Part shown: one piece after another, positions 1 to 8,151 of the stretch
Numbering within the stretch: the stretch's first letter is position 1
Layout of the letters: the number at the start of each line of letters is the position of its first letter
Assembly (NCBI RefSeq): GCF_024347455.1
Contig: NZ_AP025483.1
Coordinates: 1,488,001-1,552,000 of the forward strand
Direction of reading: 5' to 3'
Origin: Vibrio echinoideorum
GTDB lineage: Bacteria > Pseudomonadota > Gammaproteobacteria > Enterobacterales > Vibrionaceae
DNA: 64,000 nt
Program-made: the position numbers and the translations under genes
The notes under the pieces: model-generated
What the model saw: only the letters and a program-made list of their open reading frames with translations
Told to the model about the DNA's origin: nothing
Databases searched by the model: none

Positions 1-83
1 TGGTTGCCAGAGACTGCACTGGCTTGATGAATTACGCTCCCGAACGGTGCAACTTTGAACTCGATCACTTGTATGATTATTAG
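1..83 (+). CDS. Possible 3' end of an upstream gene
   Basis: One plus-strand frame is open from the window edge to a TAG at 81-83 and reads as about 26 residues ending in HLYDY. Nothing in it identifies a family. The symporter and PL6 lyase downstream suggest that an alginate or uronate gene could precede them, but that is inference. It could equally be non-coding. Confidence 0.25.
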   Translation, partial: VARDCTGLMNYAPERCNFELDHLYDY

Positions 84-122
84 TGTGTAATAGTCTAAGA
101 TCGTCGTCACGCATTTAAGTTA

Positions 123-140
123 TTGTAGTACAAATGTACT
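123..140. promoter_or_regulatory. Candidate operator upstream of the SSS symporter
   Basis: Two overlapping inverted repeats lie about 55 bp before the symporter: TTGT-N3-ACAA at 123-133 and AGTACA-AA-TGTACT at 127-140. The first fits the loose GT-N-AC pattern of FadR-subfamily GntR regulators, which often control uronate genes. No regulator gene is in view, so the binding protein is inferred only. Confidence 0.35.
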
Positions 141-193
141 TGTCATCTATCTATAGTGAACCTAACAAAAAAACATAAATAAAAGGTCTCAAG

Positions 194-1966
194 ATGGAAC
201 TCAATACCCTGATAGTTGGCATCTACTTCCTATTCTTAATTGCAATAGGGTGGATGTTCAGAACGTTTACAAGTACGACAAGTGATTACTTCCGTGGAGG
301 AGGTAACATGCTTTGGTGGATGGTAGGTGCAACCGCATTTATGACCCAGTTCAGCGCATGGACATTTACCGGTGCAGCAGGTAAAGCCTTTACTGATGGC
401 TTTGCAGTAGCGATTATCTTCATCGCTAACGCATTTGGTTACTTGATGAACTACCTATACTTTGCTCCTAAGTTCCGCCAACTGCGTGTTGTGACGGTAA
501 TTGAAGCGATTCGTATGCGTTTTGGTAAGGTTAATGAGCAAGTGTTTACTTGGTCGGGCATGCCAAACAGTGTTATCTCTGCGGGTATCTGGCTGAACGG
601 CCTTGCGATCATCGCATCGGGTATCTTCGGCTTTGACATGACGACAACGATTATCCTAACGGGTTTGGTTGTATTGGTAATGTCAGTAACAGGCGGCTCA
701 TGGGCAGTAATCGCATCTGACTTTATGCAGATGGTGATTATCATGGCTGTGACAGTAACGTGTGCAGTGGTTGCGGTTTACCACGGTGGCGGCGTTACAC
801 AAATCATTAACGACTTCCCAACTGATTCATTTATCACGGGTGATAACCTTAATTACCTAAGCATCTTCAGCATCTGGGCAGTGTTCATCTTCTTGAAGCA
901 GTTCAGCATCACGAACAATATGCTGAACTCTTACCGTTACCTTGCGGCTAAAGACTCAAACAACGCGCGTAAAGCGGCACTACTTGCCTGTGTACTGATG
1001 ACACTGGGTCCAATCATTTGGTTCATGCCTTCATGGTTCATGGCAGGTCAAGGTGTTGATTTAGCCGCTGCTTACCCTGAAGCCGGCAGCAAAGCCGCTG
1101 ATTTCGCTTACCTTTACTTTGTTCAAGAGTACATGCCGGTTGGTATGGTTGGTCTTCTGATTGCCGCGATGTTTGCAGCAACTATGTCTTCAATGGACTC
1201 TGGTCTAAACCGCAACTCAGGTATTTTTGTTAAGAACTTCTACGAGCCGATTCTTCGCCCTAAAGCGACAGAGAAAGAGCTAATGGTCGTTTCTAAAATA
1301 ACGTCTACTTTCTTCGGCATCGCGATCATCTTGGTTGCTCTGTTCATTAACTCTCTTAAAGGTCTGAGCCTTTTCGACACCATGATGTACGTGGGCGCGT
1401 TGATCGGCTTCCCAATGACGATTCCAGCATTCTGTGGCTTCTTTATCCGTAAAACACCGGATTGGGCTGGCTGGGGCACGCTAGTAGTCGGTGGTGTGGT
1501 TTCTTACTTCGTTGGTTTCGTTATCACAGCGGACATGATCCAAAACTGGTTCGGTTTGAATGAACTGACAGGCCGTGAATGGTCTGACCTAAAAGTGGCT
1601 ATCGGTCTTATCGGTCACATCATATTTACTGCTGGCTTCTTTGTTCTTTCAACGCTGTTCTACAAGCCATTACCGGCGCACCGTGAGAAAGACGTAGACA
1701 AGTTCTTCAACAACTTAGCGACACCATTAGTTGCTGAAAGTAATGAACAGAAGAAACTGGATAACAAGCAACGTCGTATGTTGGGTTCACTTATCGCGGT
1801 AGCGGGTGTGGGCGTAATGACTATGTTTGTACTGCCAAACCCAATGTGGGGACGCATGGTATTCGTTCTGTGTGGCTTGATTGTGTTCTCTGTTGGTCTG
1901 TTACTTGTTAAAGCAGTCGATGACAAAGTCGAGCAACAAGACGAAGTGACTCCAGCCGAAGGCTAA
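194..1966 (+). CDS. Sodium:solute symporter (SSS family), probably for uronate or oligoalginate
   Basis: This 590-residue polytopic inner-membrane protein has about 13-14 hydrophobic segments and the SSS-family pattern. The N-terminal part contains SDYFRGGGNMLWWM and FSAWTFTGAAGKAF, and the middle has AAMFAATMSSMDSGLNRNSGI. An AAAAGG ribosome binding site precedes the ATG. Members import sugars, uronates, amino acids or vitamins with sodium. The PL6 polysaccharide lyase that follows after about 85 bp suggests an unsaturated uronate or short alginate oligomer as substrate, as for the Toa transporters of V. splendidus. The family call is firm; the substrate is inferred from context. Confidence 0.85.
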   Translation: MELNTLIVGIYFLFLIAIGWMFRTFTSTTSDYFRGGGNMLWWMVGATAFMTQFSAWTFTGAAGKAFTDGFAVAIIFIANAFGYLMNYLYFAPKFRQLRVVTVIEAIRMRFGKVNEQVFTWSGMPNSVISAGIWLNGLAIIASGIFGFDMTTTIILTGLVVLVMSVTGGSWAVIASDFMQMVIIMAVTVTCAVVAVYHGGGVTQIINDFPTDSFITGDNLNYLSIFSIWAVFIFLKQFSITNNMLNSYRYLAAKDSNNARKAALLACVLMTLGPIIWFMPSWFMAGQGVDLAAAYPEAGSKAADFAYLYFVQEYMPVGMVGLLIAAMFAATMSSMDSGLNRNSGIFVKNFYEPILRPKATEKELMVVSKITSTFFGIAIILVALFINSLKGLSLFDTMMYVGALIGFPMTIPAFCGFFIRKTPDWAGWGTLVVGGVVSYFVGFVITADMIQNWFGLNELTGREWSDLKVAIGLIGHIIFTAGFFVLSTLFYKPLPAHREKDVDKFFNNLATPLVAESNEQKKLDNKQRRMLGSLIAVAGVGVMTMFVLPNPMWGRMVFVLCGLIVFSVGLLLVKAVDDKVEQQDEVTPAEG

Positions 1967-2051
1967 TTTAATACGCATCCTAAATAACATCACGGCCACC
2001 TAAATGGGTGGTCGTCATTTTTATAATCCAAACTTTAACGTGAGATGTACG

Positions 2052-3668
2052 ATGAACAAAAAACTATTATCGGTAAGCATTATTAGCGCGTTCACGCTCG
2101 CTTTTGCAACAGGCTGTACAACACAAGAAAAAACAGCACCGGTAGTCAGTGTCGCTGAACAAGCTACGCCTGCTATTAGCGAAATCGACCGTAGTTACTT
2201 ATTGAGTAGTGACCGCTTAACTGAGGTGGATGGCAATACAATAAACGTTGCATCAGAAGAGCAAGTAGCCGCGCTTAAAGCACAATTTGAAAACCTAAAA
2301 GATGGCGACGAAGTTGTTATTCCTAACGGTAAATACGCGAATTTAGGTCAAATAACTATTACCGCGAATGACATTACCGTTAAAGCAGAGCAAGCCGGTT
2401 CTGTATGGTTAACTGGCCTGGTTCAGTTTGAACTTAAAGGTGATGACATCACGCTAGATGGCTTAGTCTTTACCGAAGGTGGTCCAAACGAAAGATTTGG
2501 CGGCGTTCGAATGATGGGCGACAACAACACTTTACAGAATTCAACCTTTTACTACTTTAACCACGCTTATGAATATCAACCCGATGAGCGTCGTTCTGAA
2601 TACCCGAGATACCTGTGGGTTTCTCTGTGGGGTAAAGACGGCAAAGTGATCAACAACCGCTTTGAAGGCAAACAAAAGCGCGGTACGTTGATTGGTGTAC
2701 AGAAAGATGATTCTGCAGACAATCACTTGATTGCTAATAACATCTTCATGGATCAGAAACCGAATCAGTTTAATGAATTCGACATCAAAGAAGCGATTCG
2801 TTACAACGGCAACAGCTGGGAAGCACTTCGTATTGGTGATTCAAAATCCTCTCAGTGGGATTCCAATTCAAAATTCGTGAATAACTTGATGATCGACATG
2901 GATGGCGAGCGCGAGCTTGTCTCAGTTAAGTCGGGTGGCAACACAATTTCTGGTAATACAATTTTTGAAAGTTCTGCTTTGATTTCTTTGCGTCATGGTA
3001 AAGGAAGTAGTGTTGAAAATAACATTATTCTAGGTAATAAAAAGAACTTAACTGGTGGCATTCGAATCTATGATGAAGACCATGTTATCCGTAATAACTA
3101 CATTGCGAATACACGTGGACGTGACGGTGTAATTGAAGGCAATGCTGACCTACGTGGTGGTATCGTGATTAATACGGGTATCATTGATGTGGCAAACGGC
3201 GAAGAGCTAGATCAGTCGGTTAAAGGTAAAGAGCTTAACAAACAGTGGACGCCTAAAAACATCACCATCGAGAACAACTCATTGGTTGATACACAGTGGG
3301 GCATTATCTATGGCAATCAAACTCACCGTGTGAGCCTGTTCAATAATGCCGAAGTTGAAAAGATTTATGCCGGTGTTGATATCGCGTTTAATAATAACGT
3401 TGTCGACAATTCAGAGTCTCCAGAGTTTGTCAGTGTTCGCGCAACGGAAGATTATCCGTTAGTGGACGCAACGTATGACAATGAAACATATGTTGGCCAA
3501 GTGACAGCATCTGAGCAGATCTCGAGCTACTCCGTTGAGTTACCAGCAATGACCGTCACTAATGGCATGAACGCTTATCAAGGTGAAGGTGCAGACGTGT
3601 CTAAACTTGCGTTAGTGACGGCTGAAACAGCGGGTCCAGATTACGTCCTTGAGAATACAACTAAGTAA
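2052..3668 (+). CDS. PL6-family polysaccharide lyase (alginate lyase / chondroitinase B type), lipoprotein
   Basis: The 538-residue protein is a right-handed beta-helix lyase. The start is placed at 2052 because MNKKLL begins a proper signal peptide; an upstream in-frame ATG at 2004 adds 16 residues unlike a signal. The lipobox FATGC gives a lipidated Cys22, so it should be anchored to a membrane facing the periplasm or outside. Lys293 (VSVKSGG) and Arg314 (ISLRHG) are 21 residues apart, matching the catalytic Lys250/Arg271 pair of Pedobacter chondroitinase B. The family cleaves alginate or dermatan sulfate by beta-elimination. The adjacent SSS symporter favours alginate. No frame damage is seen. 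Confidence 0.85.
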   Translation: MNKKLLSVSIISAFTLAFATGCTTQEKTAPVVSVAEQATPAISEIDRSYLLSSDRLTEVDGNTINVASEEQVAALKAQFENLKDGDEVVIPNGKYANLGQITITANDITVKAEQAGSVWLTGLVQFELKGDDITLDGLVFTEGGPNERFGGVRMMGDNNTLQNSTFYYFNHAYEYQPDERRSEYPRYLWVSLWGKDGKVINNRFEGKQKRGTLIGVQKDDSADNHLIANNIFMDQKPNQFNEFDIKEAIRYNGNSWEALRIGDSKSSQWDSNSKFVNNLMIDMDGERELVSVKSGGNTISGNTIFESSALISLRHGKGSSVENNIILGNKKNLTGGIRIYDEDHVIRNNYIANTRGRDGVIEGNADLRGGIVINTGIIDVANGEELDQSVKGKELNKQWTPKNITIENNSLVDTQWGIIYGNQTHRVSLFNNAEVEKIYAGVDIAFNNNVVDNSESPEFVSVRATEDYPLVDATYDNETYVGQVTASEQISSYSVELPAMTVTNGMNAYQGEGADVSKLALVTAETAGPDYVLENTTK

Positions 3669-3760
3669 CTTATTGGCTAATGCAAATGCTAAACGCTAAA
3701 CGCTTAATGGTTTGGGCTATCAAACAAATTTACGATAGCTGTCTGGGTCATTAAAACTTA

Positions 3761-3795
3761 AAAAGCCTCAACGGGTAATGCCTGTTGAGGCTTTA
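3761..3795. terminator. Bidirectional Rho-independent terminator
   Basis: An 11-bp perfect stem (3762-3772 with 3784-3794) encloses an 11-nt loop, with A and T tracts on its sides. It lies between the convergent PL6 and msrA genes and can serve both. Confidence 0.85.
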
Positions 3796-3840
3796 TCGAT
3801 CTTACGTCTTGACCATCTCAATCTTACGTCGTGACTACTG

Positions 3841-4365
3841 TTATTTATACTTATGCAGCAGATCCCAAGGAACATTGCACAAGTGGTGGTCTTCAGGGAA
3901 CTGGCTAAGGTGATGCTGGTGGATATCATCACTGGCGGCATAACTGGTCAATGGCAGGATCTCGAGAGCGATTCGGTCTGCATCATCACGAGAGGTAATA
4001 TAGCGCTCAGCTTCAGTTAAGTGCAGGGCATTAGTGCTGTAAACACCAGTGCGATATTTCTCACCCACATCGACGCCCTGTTTATTGACGCTGTATGGGT
4101 CGATGATCTCAAACAGATGTTCCATTAGAATGGTTACTGAAGTGATGCTTGGGTCAAACTCTATCTGGACACACTCCGCGTAGCCATCATAGTCACTATT
4201 ATTTGATGTACCGTTTTCTGTTGTATTGCTTTTTACGGCATCGATTGGTGTCTGTGCGGAGTTTCCATTCGCACGGCCTGCTTCTGTGCTGATGACACCC
4301 GGAACGTATTTGATAAATTCTTGTACACCCCACAAGCAGCCGCCCGCCAAATAGATTTGTTCCAT
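3841..4365 (-). CDS. msrA: Peptide-methionine (S)-S-oxide reductase
   Basis: The 174-residue cytoplasmic enzyme reduces methionine-S-sulfoxide in proteins. The active-site motif is near the N-terminus as AGGCLWG (Cys10); most family members have GCFWG, so Phe is replaced by Leu. The later block NSDYDGYAECVQIEFDP and the segment LFEIIDPYSVNKQGVDVGEKYRTGVY are typical of MsrA. Length is at the short end of the family, which fits a second, accessory MsrA. It stands alone, with a shared terminator downstream. Family assignment is confident; the effect of the Leu substitution is unknown. Confidence 0.85.
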   Translation of the reverse strand: MEQIYLAGGCLWGVQEFIKYVPGVISTEAGRANGNSAQTPIDAVKSNTTENGTSNNSDYDGYAECVQIEFDPSITSVTILMEHLFEIIDPYSVNKQGVDVGEKYRTGVYSTNALHLTEAERYITSRDDADRIALEILPLTSYAASDDIHQHHLSQFPEDHHLCNVPWDLLHKYK

Positions 4366-4601
4366 ACTTACCTTTTACTTCTCTGTGTTTGTTGTTCGTT
4401 CGATGCGTGAATCAATATAGTGATACACGCACGTATAAAAAAGCGTGTATACAAAATAAGTGTGCACATAAAAACAAGTGTTTAGGTATTGTAAACCTGT
4501 GCGACTGAACAAACATAAGTCTAATAGGATTTGTGATTATATAAGCTAGTATTGCGTTGTCACCACCCCGAATTTCAAGATTAAGTGAGCGTTAGCCAAC
4601 C

Positions 4602-5714
4602 ATGTTTGATCAAATAAAAGATTTCATCAATCCGAGTAAGAATCCAGACCTCACACAGGCTCAGGAATACCAACGTAAGCATCTGCCGACACTGTGGCTG
4701 TTGGGCAAAACGGGAGCGGGCAAGTCATCGTTTATTCAAGCGGTCACGGGTGATTCCTCTATTGAAGTGGGGAATGGCTTTGCTCCATGCACTATGACTG
4801 CAATGTCGTATGAGTTTCCTCAAATTAAGCCGGTAATGCGATTCCTTGATACCAGAGGGTTGGGTGAGGCGGATTATGATCCTAAAGAGGATCTAGAAGA
4901 GATCGGCCAAGCGGGTAATGCGTTAGTCGTGGTGATGAAAGCCGATGAGCCTGAGCAATCCTCCGTGCTTGCGGCTCTGAAACAGATTAAGAAACAAAAG
5001 AAGATTAAACACTTGTTGCTTGTTCATACGGCGGTTTTGTTTTCCAATGAAATAGACCGCGCAAGACAAATTCAATTCAACATCAACCAAGTAGAAACGG
5101 TTTGGGGTAAGGGATTGGAATCGGTCGCGGTGGATTTCGAAACGGATGACTTGAGTAATAACAGTGGCTCAGTTTACAACTATGACATCTTGTTAGAAAA
5201 GTTGACCAATATCCTTCCTGTTATTGGAATGATGGTGGTAGACAAAGAACATTCCACTCAAGAAGAAGCCAACTTTGACCAAGTCGAAAACGAAGTGCTT
5301 TGGTACGCGGGAAGCGCAGCGGCGAGTGACCTGATTCCGGGTGTTGGCTTAGTGTCTGTACCTGCGATTCAAGCGAAAATGCTCCACAGTTTGGCGAACC
5401 AATATGGGGTCGAATGGAACAAGAGAGTCTTCAGTGAGTTGATAGGTACTTTGGGAAGCAGCTTTGCTTTGCAATACGGAATGAAGCTGGGCACTCGACA
5501 GCTGATAAAGTTGATTCCGGTTTATGGTCAAACGGTCGGAGCGGTTGCAGCCGCCGCCATGAGTTTCGGTACCAGCTATGGTTTAGGTCGCGCGGCCTGT
5601 TTTTACTTCTATCATAAGAACAAAGGCGAAGAAGTCTCTGAAAAAGAGATGCAAAATATTTACAAAGAATCCCTGAAAAAAGGTAAGGCGGCGTCGGGCT
5701 ATGAAGAAAATTAG
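4602..5714 (+). CDS. P-loop GTPase with hydrophobic DUF697-like C-terminal half
   Basis: The 370-residue protein carries a Walker A/G1 motif GKTGAGKSS at residues 35-43 and a G3 motif DTRG in RFLDTRGLGEADYD. A clear NKxD (G4) motif is missing; the expected place reads LLLVHTAVL. From about residue 235 a glycine- and alanine-rich region (GSAAASDLIPGVGLVSVPAIQAKML, later LIKLIPVYGQTVGAVAAAAM) resembles DUF697/YcjF-type membrane-associated modules. It overlaps the next GTPase gene by 14 bp, so the two are surely co-translated. The role is unknown; membrane-linked GTPases of this sort are often stress or envelope related. It is not a ribosome GTPase of the Era/Der type. Confidence 0.7.
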   Translation: MFDQIKDFINPSKNPDLTQAQEYQRKHLPTLWLLGKTGAGKSSFIQAVTGDSSIEVGNGFAPCTMTAMSYEFPQIKPVMRFLDTRGLGEADYDPKEDLEEIGQAGNALVVVMKADEPEQSSVLAALKQIKKQKKIKHLLLVHTAVLFSNEIDRARQIQFNINQVETVWGKGLESVAVDFETDDLSNNSGSVYNYDILLEKLTNILPVIGMMVVDKEHSTQEEANFDQVENEVLWYAGSAAASDLIPGVGLVSVPAIQAKMLHSLANQYGVEWNKRVFSELIGTLGSSFALQYGMKLGTRQLIKLIPVYGQTVGAVAAAAMSFGTSYGLGRAACFYFYHKNKGEEVSEKEMQNIYKESLKKGKAASGYEEN

Positions 5715-7365
5715 AAACCTATTTCGATTATTGGCCGTTCTGTCTAGTGGACGTTGGGGCATTGCTCTGATTTCGGCCATCTTCCCGAGCATCATCATGA
5801 TGGCATTTGGTCTTTTCTTGGCGATCAAATATGGCTACCTATTGGAAATGTCGATTGCCATTGCGGTGAGTACCTTGGTGTTCACCATTCCTTTATTCAT
5901 TTCTAGCCGTTCTTCGCGTAAACCAACTTATAGCGACTCTTCTTCACATGATGAAAGTGACGTTCAACCTGAAGCCGGAGCATCGCCCAAGAATTCAGAC
6001 ATCAATGATGCGCTGGTTAAAGCGTCTGATGAATGGTCTCAAGCAGAGCTATCAATCTGGAACGACTCGAAACACCATGTACGACAACAGTTAATGGTCG
6101 ACATCGAGTGGGGTAATCTCGACCAAACCGGTTTAGAGGTACTTGAGTTCGTCGCCAAAAAGTTTGATAAGAAATCACTCGATTTTTCAATCCCTGAAGG
6201 GCTGAAGCTGTTTGAAGAAGTGAGCCGACGATACAAGTTAGTGGTACGGGGACATATACCGGGAATTGAGTATCTTAAGGTTTCCTATATCAAAGCGGGC
6301 TACGAAGCCTATGACAAGTACGGTGAGCTAGGGCAGAAGATCGTTAAAGCCGCTATCTGGGGCAATCACCTTAAGAATCTGTATTTGAATCCATTGAAAG
6401 TGATTTCTGATTTAGGTCGAGAGCAAGCGACATCATCCATGACCAAAGGTGTGGTTGATGACATGCAATACGCCGCGAAACAAGCCTTACTCGATGAGGT
6501 GGCTGCGGTAGCGATTGATCTCTATAGCGGTCGATTCAGCATTGAAGATGAAGCATTAAGAGCGTCTGATGTTTCTGAAATAGATGAACAACGCTTTGCA
6601 CCAGAATTAGAGCCAGTAAGAATTGTGCTGGTGGGGCAAACAAGCTCAGGTAAATCGTCACTGATTAATGCGCTCAAGCAGGAGCTCGTTGCCGAGGTGG
6701 ATGTATTGCCATCAACCGACACTTCAACCGTATACAACGCGTTTGTCGATGACAATGATGTTCGAGTGGTTGATCTTCAAGGGCTGGATGGTAATGCCAA
6801 AACCGAAGCTCTAATGCTTAAAGAGATGACCCAAGCCGATGTGGTACTTTGGGTGCTTAAAGCCAATCAATCGGCTCGTGAACTGGATAAGCAATTGAAG
6901 GGCAAGTTTGATGCTTTTTATGACGATCCTAAAAACATCTCACGCAAGAAGCCAATCGTTGTTTCGGTTGTGAATCAGGTCGACCGATTAAAGCCTGTTG
7001 ATGAGTGGCAGCCTCCGTATGACTTAGAGAACCCAACATCGGCCAAAGCAAAGATCATTGCTCAAGCACTCGAATACAACCATATATTGCTGCAGTCTGA
7101 TATCGTGTTGCCGCTCGCTATTGCACCAGAAAAGACGATTTTTGGTTTAGAAGCACTCAAGCAGATGCTAATCGAAGGCATAGCTGATGCTAATAATGTG
7201 CAAAGAAACCGCCAACGTTTGGAGGCAATGAAACGGGGAACATCGGTTAAAGGTCAACTGAACAAAGTAGTGAAGGCCGGTAAGAAGGTAGCACCAAGTG
7301 CATTGAAGGCAGCGACACCAAAACTGGCTGAAATGGCCATCAAGCAAGTTGTGAAGAAAAAGTAA
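5701..7365 (+). CDS. Membrane-anchored GTPase, partner of the preceding gene
   Basis: The 554-residue protein has two N-terminal transmembrane helices (about residues 20-45 and 50-70), a Ser-rich linker, a long helical middle part and then a GTPase domain. G1 is GQTSSGKSS at 312-320, G3 is DLQG at 358-361 and G4 is NQVD, a variant of NKxD. The C-terminus is very basic, ending KKK. The ATG overlaps the last codons of the upstream gene, whose domain order is reversed (GTPase first, hydrophobic region last). A heteromeric membrane GTPase is a reasonable inference. The nearest well-known relatives are the YeeP/YfjP-like GTPases; function is not established. Confidence 0.7.
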   Translation: MKKIRNLFRLLAVLSSGRWGIALISAIFPSIIMMAFGLFLAIKYGYLLEMSIAIAVSTLVFTIPLFISSRSSRKPTYSDSSSHDESDVQPEAGASPKNSDINDALVKASDEWSQAELSIWNDSKHHVRQQLMVDIEWGNLDQTGLEVLEFVAKKFDKKSLDFSIPEGLKLFEEVSRRYKLVVRGHIPGIEYLKVSYIKAGYEAYDKYGELGQKIVKAAIWGNHLKNLYLNPLKVISDLGREQATSSMTKGVVDDMQYAAKQALLDEVAAVAIDLYSGRFSIEDEALRASDVSEIDEQRFAPELEPVRIVLVGQTSSGKSSLINALKQELVAEVDVLPSTDTSTVYNAFVDDNDVRVVDLQGLDGNAKTEALMLKEMTQADVVLWVLKANQSARELDKQLKGKFDAFYDDPKNISRKKPIVVSVVNQVDRLKPVDEWQPPYDLENPTSAKAKIIAQALEYNHILLQSDIVLPLAIAPEKTIFGLEALKQMLIEGIADANNVQRNRQRLEAMKRGTSVKGQLNKVVKAGKKVAPSALKAATPKLAEMAIKQVVKKK

Positions 7366-7721
7366 GTCATTCACTGCGAATACGGTTCTGGTGGGGCTTG
7401 AGGCTCATCAGAACTTAGCTATTCTAGATCGGCGATTTTTAGTGCTTGGCTTTATTAGATGAGAGCTTTTTAGAAAACAGCCATCTTCGCCCCTTATTAG
7501 ATAAGTATTGAGTTTAAAAGAGATTCGATATTATTAAGTAACTCAACGAACTAGTTTAATAGTATATAAACTGATGGGATTCACAGTTTATATGACACGC
7601 TATGGTATTTAATTGCCATTCTAAATATTGATCACATTTATACTTTCTTTCGCTGTATTTATAAAACAATTACACTATATTTAAATTTCGGATCACCTTG
7701 ATTTCAACGTAGGGATATATT
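7366..7721 (+). promoter_or_regulatory. tna promoter region with CRP-like site
   Basis: This AT-rich intergenic stretch holds a perfect right CRP half-site, GATCACATTT at 7630-7639, within a weaker full site at 7618-7639. A TATATT -10 candidate lies at 7676-7681, placing the CRP centre near -60, close to the class I arrangement of the E. coli tna promoter. An SD-like AGGGA sits at 7711-7715, just before the leader peptide. Catabolite control of tryptophanase is established in E. coli; here it is inferred from the site. Nothing else stands out between 7366 and 7600. Confidence 0.55.
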
Positions 7722-7820
7722 GTGAACATGTATCTGAAATGGCAATCAACCACATGGCTAACCTTGTTAGCTTGGTATACTTTAGATCACCAGCTCTCGT
7801 TTCTCCTTTCTTCAGAGTAG
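7722..7820 (+). CDS. tnaC: TnaC-like tryptophan-sensing leader peptide
   Basis: A short frame begins GTG at 7722 (AGGGA 6 bp upstream) or ATG at 7728 and ends TAG at 7818-7820, giving 30-32 residues with three tryptophans (KWQ, TTW, AWY). The segment WYTLD matches the WFNID of E. coli TnaC, keeping the critical Trp and Asp at spacing W-x3-D. In E. coli, this nascent peptide plus free tryptophan stalls the ribosome at the stop codon and blocks Rho termination before tnaA. The terminal proline of the E. coli peptide is absent; this one ends FLLSSE. Position about 330 bp before tnaA fits. The call rests on motif and context. Confidence 0.65.
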   Translation: MNMYLKWQSTTWLTLLAWYTLDHQLSFLLSSE

Positions 7821-8151
7821 TACCCTCTAGGCGTCACGCGCCAGCGGAGCCCTTGAGCTTTGCCAATCCTGTTAATTTTGTCTTTAAGAAGCTTCATAAC
7901 CCATGCGGCCGCTATTTGTGTTGTTGTGCATGAAGTTCTTATCTATTCGTTATTATTAATTGGATCCTAATCAATACGTTATTGATTAATAAATTATTTC
8001 TAGCTATTAATTTTTAATCGTAATTATCACGAGAGTGATCGTGCGTTAAATTAAATTAAATTAAATTAAATTAATGGTGATGACTCGTGACATTTAAAAA
8101 TAATGAATTTGGCTTTTCCCGTTTAGGCTGAATTTGTTGAAAGGTACTATT
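7821..8151 (+). promoter_or_regulatory. tna leader between leader peptide and tnaA
   Basis: This 331-bp untranslated stretch is expected to hold the Rho-dependent termination region. It contains a small hairpin (AATCAATA-ACG-TTATTGATT near 7970-7990), an AT pentamer array at 8046-8074, and the tnaA ribosome binding site AAAGG near 8140. No Rho-independent terminator is visible, consistent with Rho-based attenuation. Confidence 0.45.
8046..8074. repeat. TTAAA pentamer tandem array
   Basis: Nearly six uninterrupted copies of TTAAA lie in the tna leader, about 80 bp before tnaA. Such arrays can change length by slippage; here that would alter the spacing between leader peptide and tnaA. Confidence 0.9.

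Noticed and set aside
7739..7933. 64-residue open frame in the tna leader
   Set aside because: It overlaps the TnaC-like peptide in another frame, has no ribosome binding site and no recognisable content.
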